From Narthecium ossifragum (lineage: Eukaryota > Streptophyta > Magnoliopsida > Dioscoreales > Nartheciaceae): DNA of 64,000 nucleotides. How positions within the stretch are numbered: position 1 is the stretch's first letter; each line of letters opens with the position of its first letter. A model generated the notes under the pieces. It saw only the letters and a list, made by a program, of their open reading frames with translations. It did no database searches and was not told the DNA's origin. The DNA lies in NCBI GenBank assembly GCA_963920575.1, contig OY986972.1:6274010-6338009 (forward strand), written 5' to 3'. The position numbers and the translations under genes are program-made. This document shows positions 47,182-60,400 of this stretch, in pieces.

Positions 47182-49536
47182 GAGGCACATGATATACCTA
47201 TTAATTGATCTAATTTATTGATAAAATAATACCGATAAACTATTAGATTAATCAACCGGTATTCAAAATAATAGAATTAGGATCTGTATTAGAAGTTAAG
47301 GATGATATTAATATGATTTTATCAAGTCATATAAATAGAGCATGCAAAATCTAGTTGTAAAAAAATTCAAATCAAGAAATACATTTCCACCTCTTAAACT
47401 CCACTTGTCTCCAACAATTGACACATCTAATCGTCGTCGAGACTATCGAAAGAAACGTGGAATATTTAATTTCTTTCACATATTCTAATCGCCGTCTTGA
47501 CTGAAGACCTTTGTTTAGTTTATATCATCACTTTCCAAGTACAATCATATTAATAATTTAAATCTCATGTAACGGTCTATATTATTAATAAAATTCTAAG
47601 TGTGATTTAGATGTTAAAGATTTGAACCACTGAATGAGATTTAAACAGCTATTGCAATTGGTGTGATTGTATGAGCGAAGTGATAATATGAGCTAGGTAA
47701 TTAGCAAAACTCGACCGAGGTGGGGAGCCGTCATCGATATCCATATGATTTTCCATTTTGCATATATACTGGAGATGTCCTGAAAGAATAAAAATTTGTG
47801 TCTCAATAAATTACACGAAGCCATGAATTTTGCCTTTAGGGGCACGTATCATCTCCACTCACACACATAGACAGAGAATATAGATTTTTTGTTTATAAAT
47901 TTACAAAAAAAGATCGAGCTATTGTGTTGGATTGTTTTTTAAAAGAAGAGTTGGAATTTTAATGGATATATAGACATGGAGGTACATTTAATTTGTCATT
48001 TATGAATGACCCAACTTGTGGTTGGGAGTTTACCAATAATACCTCTGCTGGACTGTCTGGCGAAATTTGAGAGAGGTTGTAAAGGTAATGCCTTAATTGG
48101 AATACGGAAATCCGGTGGCGGGCCAGGTAATGCCTTTAATAATTGGAATAGGGAATCCGCTGGAGGCCCGCCACCGGATTTCCCCGAGTTGTCGGTGTAA
48201 CGCATCTTCGGCTCAACTCTTCAGAAAAAGGAAAAATTAAGCTGGTGGTTGGTCCAATCCACATGAAAGAGATACTGAAGGAGCCAGGCGACTACTATTT
48301 TTATGCAATCTCTAACTAGTAGGGTTCTTTTATGTTTTATTTTTTTTGGATGTGGAGGACGACCAAGGAAGAGTGACGGAGGAAGAGTGCTGAAGAGAGA
48401 GTCAGTGACAAATGGGAAGGGGGCAAGGGGGTAGGTTATGGATATATATAGATATATAAGAGGAGCATTTCTACCCAGTTGATAGTAAACGGTTTGAGGT
48501 TTTTTTAATGGAGATCTAATGATAAATTGATTTTTTATATGAAACTTAGTGACAAATCTCATAATAAAAATGTGCCCGAATCAACCTTGTGACAGTTGGC
48601 ACATTAATCTTTTTTTTTTTTGTGCTAACATGTATAATCGCACAATAACTACTGCTCGCTCTTTTTTATATCTCATAATAAAAAACTCTCTAAAAACTCG
48701 TTTTTTCTGCGTTTTGCTCTTCTTCTTGGATGCACATGCCTTATCCCCACCACGTACCATATCCTTCGTCCTTGGCTTCATAATATTCAACTTCAATAAA
48801 TAGCCAGCTTTAGTTGGCGTTTGCCATCAGGCTATTGCGGGTGTTCAACGCTTTTCACATCAATCAACTCAAATAATAATAAAAAATAATACCCCTTTGG
48901 TTCCATGAACCACGGGAGAGAGAGAGAGAGAGGGCAACGGGATCATGGCAGCGAGATTGGGTTTTAATTTCTATATTTTATTATTTCTAGGTTTACAAGT
49001 GTGGATTACTTATATATCCACGTGTCGGAACATCCACGATAATCAACTTGGCTTAGCTGGCGGTCAACGCCAGCTCAAGTTGGCTTCGAAAGCATTACTC
49101 TAAGCTCATGCACAAATACACTTTGGACCATGCATACATGTGATCCCCCATTCTTGATCCACTATTGGCATGCAAGTGGAATAAGTGGCGTGGAGTCCTC
49201 AAAAGTCATATGCGTTCCCATTGCCCTTGCGTGCTCGAGTAGCCTCCTCTGCACCAACTATCACGTTTGTAAATTACTAGGACTAGGACATTTGTATAAA
49301 AGTACTCTTGAAAAGTTTTCATATAGTATATATATTTACTTTGTAAATTTTTTAGGGGGTTTTTGTATATACTCTGTCAATACTAATATCCTTTCTAAAG
49401 TTTCCATATTGCTTATGACCAATTTGATGGGGGGTAACAACAGACTCGGGTAAGTAAAATTAGTAATTTGTATATTGGTGACCCTTTATATTGCTTTGTG
49501 CACATAATTAGTGTTACTTTTGGTGTGTTTTTTTTT
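46980..49536. other. Intergenic AT-rich sequence with small repeats
   Basis: No gene is supported. It holds an inverted pair at 48106-48183 (listed separately), a GA microsatellite near 48915-48932, and AT-rich sequence. The open frames are short and without similarity. The right edge runs into a poly-T tract that borders the second MULE. Confidence 0.5.
48106..48183. repeat. Short inverted repeat with tandem internal copy
   Basis: GGAAATCCGGTGGCGGGCC (48106-48124) pairs perfectly with its reverse complement at 48165-48183. The preceding phrase 'ggtaatgcctt...aattggaata' occurs twice, about 40 bp apart, so the structure combines an inverted and a direct repeat. Confidence 0.75.
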
Positions 49537-50899
49537 GACTTAATTACACTTTTGGTACTTGTAAAATTTTGTATATACCACTTTAATACATGTAGTTTGA
49601 TAATTACGTTTTTTATACCTATATTTAATGTATATAACATATTTAATACCTACCGTTAGACGCCGTTATCCAGACTTGACGGCAATCCGCTCACGTGATA
49701 TCAAGTGAGCGATTTTCAGTCAATTTTGACTGGTTTTCAGTCAATTTTGACTGATGGTTTTGCCACCTCATCTTCTCCATCTCTCCTCTGTCTCTCTCGT
49801 CTATCTCTCTATGTCTCTCCCTCCCCTGTCTCTCCATCTCTCCTCTCTCTCCTCTCTCTCCTCTCTGTCTCCCCCTCCCCCTGCCGGATCTCTTCTCTCT
49901 CTCCTCCCTCTCTCTTCCTCTCTCTCTCTCTCTCTCTCTGTCATCTCTCTCTGTCTCTCCCTCCCCTGTCTCTCCATCTCTTTCTTTATCCTCTCTGTCT
50001 CCCCCTCCCCTCCCTGTCTCTCCATCTCTCCCAAGCCGCCGCCAGCTCCCTCCTTTCTCCTCTCCTTTCTCATCTTCTCACCACCCCTCTTTTTCTCTCG
50101 TTTTCTTCTCTCTCGACGTGCCGGTCATCAAGCTCCGACGCCTCACCTCGCCGGAGCCATCGTCGTGCCAAGCCCGATGACGAGCTCCCCCATCTCCTAC
50201 GACATCTCCTTCTTCACTCCCATCCCTTCTCATCCTCTCACTATCCCTCTCGTCTCCTCTCTCTCGGTATGTCGGACACGAAGCCTGATGCCACCCTTCA
50301 CCGGATCTGCCGACCTGATGCCACATACTGTGCCAAGCTCAACATTGGGTTCCTCCGCCCGACGTCTGGCTCCGCCGCCTCGACGTCGAGCTCCTCCGTG
50401 ACCTCCATCGAGATCATCACCGAGCTCCTGGTCCTGACATCAAGCGACACCGAGCGCCAGCGCCCGTCTTCGTCGGCCTTAGGCCCCCTTCACCAGATCT
50501 GCTCTCCCCGCACCCGCCGACCAATCTAGCACCCCGACATGGGACTCGTTCGCCTCGACGTCGAGCTCCTCCGTGACCTCCGTCGAGATCGTCACCAAGC
50601 TCCTAGTCCCGACATCGAGTGACGCCGAGCGCCACCGCCCATCTTCGCCGGTCTGATGTCGCCACTCAACGGTTTCATCCTCGCCACCGAGGTCCACAAG
50701 CGTAATTAAGCCAAGCGCCTGGTGCGATGAGAACCAAGTCACATGCATGTATTTGTCGTTTGAAAAAATGACGCCGTTAGACAGTCGGACCAAAACGAAG
50801 TGGTTTTAATAGTATAGGTACTAAAAATGTAATTATCAAACTATAGGTACTAAAGTGGTATATCCAAAATTTTACAGGTACCAAAAGCGTAATTAAGCC
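49537..50899. mobile_element. Second MULE-type element, non-autonomous
   Basis: Terminal inverted repeats of about 100 bp start GACTTAATTACACTTTTGG and, on the other strand, GGCTTAATTACGCTTTTGG. They stay alike through 'acctgtaaaattttg' and 'gtagtttgataattac'. The flanks are poly-T, so the target duplication cannot be read. The interior is a long C/T-rich tract (49760-50110) followed by GC-rich sequence with a duplicated block of about 100 bp (roughly 50380-50480 and 50545-50650). No transposase is seen. The C/T tract keeps a frame of over 200 codons open, but it is low complexity. Confidence 0.8.
49710..49755 (+). repeat. Direct 21-bp duplication
   Basis: TTTTCAGTCAATTTTGACTG occurs twice back to back inside the MULE. 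Each copy contains the small palindrome CAGTCAATTTTGACTG. Confidence 0.8.
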
Positions 50900-53800
50900 T
50901 TTTTTCATATTAATAACACTTTTACTTGGCAGAATGAAATTACCCTTCACTCATATGCAGCTCCTCACTTGTTGTATAGCTCCATTCATCTGTTGCGTAA
51001 CTTCATTTACTTGTTGCACAATTATTTAGATTGTTAATCACATTATAAATGAAGTTACGGAACAAATTAGGGTAATTTCATCCTCCTAAGTAAAAGTGTC
51101 ACTAATATACAACTAACAGTGAAAGTGGTACCATGTTGCAAAAAAGAACATGGAGTGCTATTAATATGCAAATTACTACAATAAAATTGCCAATATATGT
51201 TTGTAGGTTTTGAAGTGTATATGGATAAGGGAAAATATATACGTCATTTTTATTTAATTGGGGCTGATCAATTATTATATGGATTAGCCTAAAATACAAT
51301 CTTACATGGCTGTGATTACAAATCTAGCCGATTACATGCTAGGCTCAGATACAGGCACTAACAATAAATTAGAACTAAATTTGATGGATATATATGATAG
51401 TTTGAAACTTATCAAGGATAAATGTTGAATTTGAAACTTTTCAGGGATAATTATGATTTTTTTTAACCAATTGTTGCCATTCAAAATTCCAAAGGACAAC
51501 CGATCGTATTAAACTACACCGCTCGATGAGATTCATGCGTCGCGATGATTGATGACCGCCAGGTCACACATCTAATGGTTGAATAGGAAGCGACACGATG
51601 CATGACATCCCTATATAAGATATAATGATGGTGTCATCCACGTGATCCAATCACAGAATGGAGCAGAAAATGTGTGAAATACCGCTTGCGTGGGAAAAAG
51701 AACATCGACAAGTTGTCATTAATGAGATAGGACATGAGACACGTCCGAATAACAACAACGATGATATTGGGATTGGATGCAACAGCTGTAACCTATCAAC
51801 CACAAGAGACAAGACTTGCTCGTCAATGAAATCAATACATCAACACGCAGGAGGTTATTTCATGGGTGCGTTGACGGGTTCAAGGTTTACTCATCGATCG
51901 ATGAAGGAAGTAAGGAAGGTTGACATCTGGGTGTCAATGTATAGAGCATGAGGGTATCGACGGAATTAGGCACTTATATATAACAAGTGCGTGTCGATGT
52001 CGAGAGGAGGGATTCGATGAACCTTTAATCATATCAGACTCAGAAAATTCAGGTTCAATCAATATGATGGATGAAATTTAAAGTTTAATGAGACACTTCT
52101 TGACTCACTCGAGCCAATTTAACTCGAATCAACCGTCAGAGATTAAACAGGCGCCATGAAGTACAATTAACCACTATCAAATTCATAAGAGTGGGAACTT
52201 GTTCGGAGAAAGAGGAGAAAGCCGTTTCCCACGATGATATTGATGGCGCCAAAGAAGCAGCTAGGTGGGCCATGACCACACGACCTTGGAATCACGCGCG
52301 AAGACGGAGAAGGCTCCACGAACGACACATGGAGGATGTCAGTCGAAGTATAAAATGATAAAAGCAAAGAGACAAAAAAAACACACCAATCACTCTACTA
52401 CTATCTTTTGTGCTAGTTTCAATTCCAGTTTTGATTGCCGTTGTTGTCAACCTTCCCGAGTAGTTGTAATCTATTAGTTGTTGTTCTAATGGAAGTAAGC
52501 ATTTACTTTTCTTAGTTAATTGCTCTTATATTCTTAGGAGTAGTTTTTATCTCGGTCTTAAGAGAAAGAGTAGTGTAACCCTAGGGTTAATCTAGTTAGA
52601 TTAGCGGTCACTAATTAGTTAAATACCATTTTCATTAACTTAAATTCTCTTAATTTCCCTGATCAAAACATTGGTAGTGAGGTTCGATATAGGAACATGC
52701 GTAGAACACCCAAAAGTTCTCTTAAATTGACGCACGTTAGAATCCCACTCTTTTTATCTTCATGTTAATTGACACATCTCACGCTTCTGGTGACCATGTA
52801 CCCATCACGGGTACAATTTTTGAGCAACACCCATGTTAGGTTAGATTTAGATGACTTGCTTTGACAAAATGATATATGTAAAAGCTAAAGAATAAAGGGA
52901 TATATAAGGTATTCGAAAGTTTAAGAAACAAATATACAATTTAAAAATTTCAAGCACATATATAACAATAAATAAAAAAAGCTTTTTACTACTACTTTTC
53001 TATTGACTAAACTGGTCTTGGTGACTCACGCATGCTTTTGAACATGTCAAGGATTTCTTGGCACAAGATGTAGGCAATAAAATTATGTATCGGCGTTGAA
53101 CGTTTCTAAGGAAAAATTAAGATTAAGCCTTTGTGTTTTATGTGAATTAAATAGTCTTTGTTTCATTTATACGCATTGGCTTTTGAAATATGACCCTAAA
53201 ATTGCTTCGATAGCTAGGCTTCCTAAACCCAGTTTAATAAGTACCACAGGTGTCACGCTTGGGAGCAAAAGAGATGGATACTTATCCTAAAAATTATCAG
53301 CACTGAAACCCATCCAATAATGGTACACTAATTAATGATCTCCGTTCATGGTTTGTAATAATCTGTTCAAGAGAAGCTGATTTGGACTCTGAACTAATTA
53401 TTAATTTATATTACTCGAACTATTTATCTATTTCTTTTGGGAATGATTCTCAATTCTCTGACAATCACCTCATGGGTCAATGGTGGGTGGTGGGGGGTGG
53501 GTGGGTGGCGCCGGAAAAAGGGGTTTATTCCTTTCCAAATGGAAACGAGAAAAATGGATCAGACTTTTTGGTTGGTGCTTTTCTAAGGCACCATTAGAAA
53601 TATTCAACAAGGAAACCAATGCGGCAGAGAGAGAGAGAGAGATATGAGAATGAAATGTGCAAAATGAAGTACATGAGTGAAAATTAGTGAGACATAAATG
53701 TAGTTAAAAATTTATGATATTAACGTCCAGTAGAGCAACAAAGATTATCTAATCTTTACAATCATAGTGAGCATTATCAACAGATTCCCTATCCCTACTT

Positions 53801-54180
53801 CGATATACAATATAAGGATAGGAAATCACTTTCAAGTATTGGGCCTTGCGCACCTAACAAGTTCTTTACATTAATTCTTTAGATCACAATAATAAACGGT
53901 CATGATTGAGCAACAATTGATATTAAAACCCACAAAATTTTTATTTTAAACAAAAATAGAAAAGTATCTATTAAAATAAGTACTGTTCTTTCAAATATGT
54001 TTTTTACTATTATTATTTTAGAAATATCATTATAACACCTTCAAGCCAATGTGGCATAGAGGAGAGAGTGTAAATATTAGTTCTTTTATATCGGGAATGC
54101 ACGATATTCAAGGAGTTATATTCAAGCAGTGTAAATGGTTACATGGAATGAGATAGGAAATGAGCTTATGATAGGAAATC
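50900..54180. other. Intergenic region without a supported gene
   Basis: Positions 51650-51950 carry the longest open frame (97 codons), with no recognised domain. Positions 52430-52700 resemble the transcribed leader of a retroelement in composition, but no ends were found. A GA microsatellite lies at about 53626-53643. I see no RNA gene. Confidence 0.45.
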
Positions 54181-54189
54181 TATTGGGTG

Positions 54190-54592
54190 ATCGTATTCCC
54201 TAAATTTAGAGTTAATGAATGGAGATAGGGAATTCGTTGAACTTGTCCTCTAATTTCTTCCATAAATCTTTCGCTGAAGTCTCCCTCATTATAAAATATT
54301 TCTAATCCCTTGCCAAACAAAACCTGATAGTTCCACAAACCAGACGATTTATTTTCTTCCAATCTTCATATGACATCTACTCAGGCTTCTTTTCCAATGT
54401 TATGTCTAGTTCTTGCTAGAACAAGACATCCAAGACCTCACACTTGGTATTCGAAACTGTAGATCTGGTTGTCGGTGTAGATTTTGAAGACCTTGACGGT
54501 GTCGACGTCGAAGATGAATCCTCAGACATCTCCTCGATGTGGATGATGAATCAATTTCAATACCCAGATCTGAACCTCGCTCTGATACCGCT
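54190..54592 (-). pseudogene. Copia (Ty1) gag fragment
   Basis: Just inside the LTR at 54593 lies a primer site reading CGGTATCAGAGC (54579-54590), one base off the canonical Met-tRNA site. A minus-strand frame then starts at 54529 (MSEDSSSTSTPSRSSK). After stops and shifts it gives the copia gag block: LEKKPE, MSYEDWKKINRLVCGTIRFC, LARD and ETSAKDLWKKLEDKFNE. Homology ends near 54190, so pol and the 3' LTR are lost. Confidence 0.85.
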
Positions 54593-55282
54593 TGTTGCGC
54601 TAGAAGGCACACCCAATGCAAAAATCCACCAACAATCGAGAAGGAAAAATAACCACACCAACAAACCCAAACAGTAAATACAGCATTTGGGGGAGAGGAA
54701 GTAGAGAGCATACCAAAGGACATAAGGATTTACGTGGTTCAACAATAGCCTACATCCACGGGTGGTACGGCGAGGCCAATCCACTAATCAAGATGAAGGA
54801 GTACAAATAAGTGCAAAAGCCACTCTCTACAACTCTCAAGCTCTCTCCAAAACCCTCTTATTTCCCCTCTTTTTTTTAGGGTTATAAAACACTCTATTTA
54901 TAGCCTCCAAATAGTCCAAACCCGGATTAGATATGAGTCCTAGATTTTCCCATCTAATAAGGGAAGATCGATCCACCTAAAGCAAAAGATCGATCTTCTA
55001 TACTTGAGACGTGAGGCGTTGTTTACATCTCGAAGAAGATCGATCCCCTTATAGAGGAAAGATCGTTCTTTGCATGAAGAAGATCGATCCACTCTTAGAG
55101 GAAAGATCGATCTTTTCAAAACTTACTCTCTGCCACCTCTGTCTGCATTGAAAGATCGATCGTACATGGCAGTAAAGCTCGATCTCTTAAACGGTGCTTT
55201 CTGTTACTCTGTCTGCAATGAAAGATCTATCTTACATGGCAGTAAAGATCCATCTCTTGTTGAAAACGAGCCAAAATCAACA
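54593..55282 (-). mobile_element. Copia 5' LTR with paired-GATCGATC module
   Basis: The inner edge is clear: the minus-strand LTR ends GCGCAACA, followed by the primer site. The outer edge is placed at TGTTGATTTTGG (55282), but it merges with CLASSY coding sequence and may lie up to 40 bp away. The LTR holds the TATA sequence CTATAAATAGAG (about 54892-54903) and five GATCGATC-type pairs. The outermost pairs share a 70-bp tandem duplication. The insertion truncates the CLASSY-like pseudogene. Confidence 0.75.
54895..55254 (-). promoter_or_regulatory. Paired-GATCGATC promoter module of the copia LTR
   Basis: Plus-strand site starts are 54966/54988, 55038/55061, 55082/55105, 55154/55177 and 55224/55247, giving spacings of 22, 23, 23, 23 and 23 bp. 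In four pairs one or both members are one or two bases off GATCGATC or less. On the minus strand ATCTAATCCG starts at 54932 and CTATAAATA starts at 54903, exactly 29 bp apart. Confidence 0.6.
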
Positions 55283-56600
55283 GTATTCTTGTTTTCCTCG
55301 ATCTTCTCAACAATGCTCTTTTGATAAGGGAGAAGATTCGGATAAATATAGCATTCCCTCAAACCAGGTAGAGTATCAAAGATATTGCCTTTATAAACAT
55401 GCATGAAAGGTTTAATCATGGTCTTAAGCTCTTCCAAAAACTCCAAATTGTCATCAGGAGAAGAATTATGTAGATTTTCCCATGTGTCTTTTGAGTACTC
55501 ATTTCCCTTGTCTAGTGAAAACCCCTTCCTTTGACATGCTTTTGTCATTTTAGATGAGATGCCTTCCACAAGTTTAGGTCCAACGAAACGCAGAGAGTTA
55601 TAAAATTCCCTTAGATTATTATGAAAAAGTGTTCCAGAAAGGATGATCCTCTGCTCAGTTTTTACTTTTTCTATAGCCTGCCAAATGAGACTCCTCTCAT
55701 TCCTTGGTGTATGCCCCTCATCAAAGACAAATAAGCCTGGCTTCTCAAGGAGGATTTTAGTGAATTCCGAACCATTCTTCTCCTTGGATGTCAGCATCTT
55801 GAAGAGACTATAGCTTATATAAGAAGGATGCTATTACCTCTGGACCAATACAATAGCTTCAATAATCTCATCCACCTCTTGTCTTGTGGCTTGTTCACAA
55901 CTACCGGACTCTCTCATCATCTTATCTTCATTTCCTGAATAGCCTATTGAATTCAAATTATGGATCAAATGGTTAAGACCCAATCTTCTTGCTTCTTCTT
56001 CCCATGCATCAATCATGCCCTTAGGTGCAACAATCATAGGCCTCCGCTCATGTAAAAGCGTCAAATAACTATGAACAAATACAAGTGAAAGCCGTGTCTT
56101 TTCGGTCCCTGGTGCATGTGCAATCACGCAACCGCCAACAGTATTAGAGTTAGTGCATGTGTCTTCAACTCTTCAAGGTTGATTCCACTAGCAAGATTTT
56201 TCCACATGAACTCAAAAGCTTCTCGCTGATGTGGATACAAAGCCTCACTGATATCATTTGAAAGAAGGTCCCAAACTATTTCATCTCCATGGATGCAGGA
56301 ATCTTGTCCTTTATCCTTGTCTCCAATCATGGAGAAGTCATTCATAAATTGGAGGCCCTCATCAAAAGCTGCAACCTTCTTGCTTGATCTTCCCCTGTCG
56401 CGTGATACCTTCAAAACAAACATATAATCACTAGACAATGCCAACTGAAGTTAAATAAGAAAGTCAGAAATGAGGATGTAATGAAATGACATACCAAATT
56501 TGGCAGAACATACTTGATTTCTAGGGTCACTAAAGAACAAAATTTGCATTTGATGCCAATCTGCTCATCAAGAACAAATTCGTGCTTTCCTCTAGGTCAA
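55283..56600 (-). pseudogene. CLASSY-like SNF2 chromatin remodeller, broken and truncated
   Basis: Two exons are visible. Exon 56495-about 56600 reads HEFVLDEQIGIKCKFC, then EIKYVLPNL. Exon 55283-56408 reads VWDLLSNDISEALYPHQREA, GGCVIAHAPGTEKTRLS (helicase motif I), MIVAPKGMIDAWEEEARR, PGLFVFDEGHTPRNERSLIW (motif II, DEGH) and RIILSGTLFHNN. This order is that of plant CLASSY proteins, nuclear Snf2 factors that recruit RNA polymerase IV for RNA-directed DNA methylation. Damage: a stop upstream of HEFVL, a frameshift at about 56124-56140, a frameshift and stops at 55825-55835, and motif I GTGKT changed to GTEKT. The C-terminal helicase half is missing, cut off by the copia LTR. It cannot encode a working ATPase. 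Confidence 0.88.
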
Positions 56601-56728
56601 GTAGAATGATTTGCTTCAACTTCTTGAATATTGATCCCTTCTGCTTGATTATGCATGCAATTTTGTAATTGTATGAACATAAGCTTTGACCATATAGATA
56701 CTAGAATTTAAACCATCATTTCGTCACT

Positions 56729-56732
<4 letters not shown>

Positions 56733-56807
<75 letters not shown>
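56733..56807. repeat. TA microsatellite, about 75 bp
   Basis: An uninterrupted TA repeat upstream of the visible CLASSY-like exons. The surrounding 56610-57470 has no other feature that I can support. Confidence 0.95.
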
Positions 56808-56809
<2 letters not shown>

Positions 56810-57479
56810 CCATTAACAAACTTAAGGAGCATATATTAAGAAAATGGACATAGCTGTACAACCAGGCTCAAATAAACATAACTGACAAATTCAGAAGATC
56901 AATATACTTATTATCTTGTTCGAAGTGGTTTCTAGACCCACTTAATGATTTTGTTAAATTCAGTGGTTATAAAGTACATCTAAGATGGTAGAGTTTGAAA
57001 CTCAATCAAATAATTGCATGTCGACAAAAAGTTTCTGAAGTGATCAACTCAAATTTATCCATCATGTGACAAATGGAAAAAAGGAATAAAGGGCACATTT
57101 GGCATACATTCACTGCATTTTTAAACCATAAAAGGCAGCATCCATTTATTTGTAAGACTGTACATATTTCTTGAGGTTTGTCTTCAGTACATATTTGCTG
57201 AAGGTGGTCTCTCAGATGCAGGTTTTAGGTTTCAAACCTAAGAAACTAAATTAGACTTGAATGGAAGTAGAAAATATGACATGAACATGCTTCCTGCTGT
57301 AGAAGGCTTCATGCTTGGATGGAATAGAAGGGAACTATCAGTTTCACAAGCTGGTCATGTATGAATGGGACAAAGGAGTTTTAGTTTTCATGCTCAACGG
57401 ACCCACATATTGGAAAGTTTTGACCAGCAATTGAAGCTAACAATAACGTTGATTTAATAATGTATTTTAGGATATTTTG

Positions 57480-60400
57480 TTTTTGAATAGTTCAGCCCGA
57501 AGGCTATTACAAAATACAACTACAGTTACAATAGACCATTCAAGGCAGCCCTACCATCTTCTGGAACCCACATAAACAGAGTTCTGAGACGGCGACATGA
57601 CCTTGCAATACTATCAGCTATTGTATTACAAGTCCTAGGAATATGCAAAAAGACAACAGAGTTAAAATCCAAAATCTCCTTCCAAATATTCCTCCCTATC
57701 GACTCAACCTCCATCGGCCACACTCTAAATCCATTCATGATTTGCACATCCATCATGGAGTTTGATTCAATCACTATTCGTGAATACACCTCTGCTTTAG
57801 AGAACATCAATGCCATCTCCATAGCCATTACTTTCGCAAACAAAACAGAGCTCGCCGCAACCGGCGAGCCCATCGCCCATTCTACCTCATCATCTGGACC
57901 TACACAAACAACACTAACTGCTGCTCCCTTTGAACCCGGATCAAAAGCCGCATCAACATGCACAACAATCCCATGTGGCCTTGGGTCCCTCTGCACCTTA
58001 TCAAACCTCTTGTAGAACTCCTGTGCCTGTCTTCGAATCCTACGATACAACACCTCGGCCGTCTCTCCTCCCTCGCCAAAGATAATCTGATTTCTATCCT
58101 TCCATATAACCCAAGCCGCATAGCTTATAAATGTCTTCATAGCTTTCACACGTCCATTGCTTGATGAGGAGAACAATATTTCCAACCTCTCCTCTGGTTC
58201 CCCATCAAGCCTCGGCAAGTGTTCTTTAACAGCAATTGAGGCAAATATCTGTTGAAAAATAGGGCATTCAAAGATTGCATGAGCAATAGTTTCCGAAGCT
58301 TGACGACACCTTGGGCAATCCTGTTTAGAGGCACCACAAAACCTCCAAAGGCTCTCTCTTATCGGCAATCTCCGATGTAATACTTTCTAAAGAAAGTGCT
58401 GGACTCGTGGCCCAATCGATAGCCTCGTGACCATACTCCATCTCTCATCTTGGCTTTGATTCCCCACCCGCCTTCCTATCAAGTATGTATAAGAAGATCT
58501 TGTAGTAACCTCCCCTCCATGAGCCCAACGAACCCGATCCCTCCTAGCAATAGGAATCTGAACAACTCTTTGAAGCATAAGAGGATGACATAGATCCACC
58601 AATCTATCAGAGTTCCAATTCCGCTCAACAATGAAATCGCACACAACGGCCTTGCAAAGCCCATCTCCATCATAAAAACCTGGATTCATGCTGAGAGCCA
58701 CATCATCTATCCACACATCATATAGGAAGCTGATTTTACTATTCTCCCTAGCTGAACAAACAAGACCACCTCTAAGTTCATCCACTGCCTGACATAGTGC
58801 CTTCCAGTGTGCCGAGACCAACCAAGGTCTCAAGTTTCTTGTTGACGGCAAAATTTCCTCCCATGGGTACTTTGCGGCAGCTAGGCTCTTCCAAACATTA
58901 TTTTTTAGGCTCAAGAAAGCAAGCCATCCTTCTCATTTTGAGTGCTATTTGCCAATCTCTGAACTTTCGTACCCCCAAGCCACCCACCTCACGTGGCATG
59001 CAAATTTTTCTCCATGCAACAATGCTAAGCCCAGAACTACACCCATGCCAAAGAAACTCCCTACAAATCCCCTCCATTCGTTTAATAACTGCAATAGGAA
59101 CTTTGGTGGTAGCCATAGCATAAACCGGAATACTTTGTAGCACAGACTTAAGAAGCACTAGGCGCCCCGGATAAGAGAAAGCCTTGCTTTGCCATGAAAG
59201 GACTTTTGACATCATTGAATCCAACACCAATGAGAAGTCCGCAGCTCTAACTCTTTTGTCAGTCAAAGGAACTCCTAGGTAATTCCATGTGCCCACCGCT
59301 TCCTCAATCCCTAGAATGTTGCAAATAGCCAACCTCTCATCTTCAAGAATTCCGAGCGAAAATTGAATGCTAGACTTAGCCGGGTTCATCTCCAAACTCG
59401 ATAGAGACTTGAAGAGTATCATTCTCTCTTTAATCTTTTGAGCCTCTAAACATGTAGCCTTTTGTAACAAAGAGGCAATCATCAACATATAGTAGGTGAG
59501 AGATTGAGAAATCCGATCCTCGAAATTGCAAACCATCCAAACCTTCACACGGATCCTTGAGGGCCCGGGACAAGACCTCCCGGACAAGCAAAAATATGTA
59601 TGGGGACAATGGATCACCTTGGCGAATGCCACATTGGGAGCCCACCTGCCCATGGAGCTTCCCATTAAGAATGAAGGAAAACCTTGGGCCAATCACACAG
59701 CTCATCACCCACCCAATCCACCTTCCCGGAAAGTTCATTCTTCTCAATGTTTATTGGAGGAAAGGCGATCAGACTTTATCATAAGCGGACCTCAAATCTA
59801 CTTTAATCACCATCAAGCTTTGGGTCCTAGGAGCAATCCTCATAGAGTGGATAATCTCCTTAGCAGAATCAATGTTGTCATGAATAGAACGACCGGTAAG
59901 GAAAGCCGATTGTTCAATACCAATAAACTCATCAAGAACACCTTGCATCCTCCGGGCAATGATCGTAGTTATAATTTTATACCCAACATTACAAAGGCTT
60001 ATTGGCCAATAATCTTTCAACTTCAAAGGAAATTGGCACTTGGGCACAAAGGATATGAAGGTTTTATTCCAAGAAGAAGGGAGATGGCTTGCTCGAAAAA
60101 AATGTTGTACAACCCCAACAAGATCATGCCCAACTACCTCCCAAAAATTGACATAGAAGTAAACCGGGAATCCATCCAGCCCCGGGCACTTACTCCGGCC
60201 CATACTAAAGACAACCTCCTTCACTTCCTCCACCGACACCTTTGCAAGCAAAGCCTCATGCAATGACTCATCAAGTCGTGGCAACTCCGGGAAATGTTCG
60301 AAATTTGAATTGTCTCCAACCTCCGTCGAAAGTTTGTGAAAGTAGTCTCCAAATATGTGACCAATCTGCACTTGCTCAGTAACAGGATCCTCCTCCCCAT

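Noticed and set aside
49705..50529. Open frame of 274 codons rich in Ser, Leu and Pro
   Set aside because: It reads a C/T-rich simple tract inside a MULE; the other frames and the opposite strand are open too.
59526..60266. Plus-strand frame of 246 codons
   Set aside because: It is the antisense of the L1 reverse transcriptase, which has clear motifs on the minus strand.
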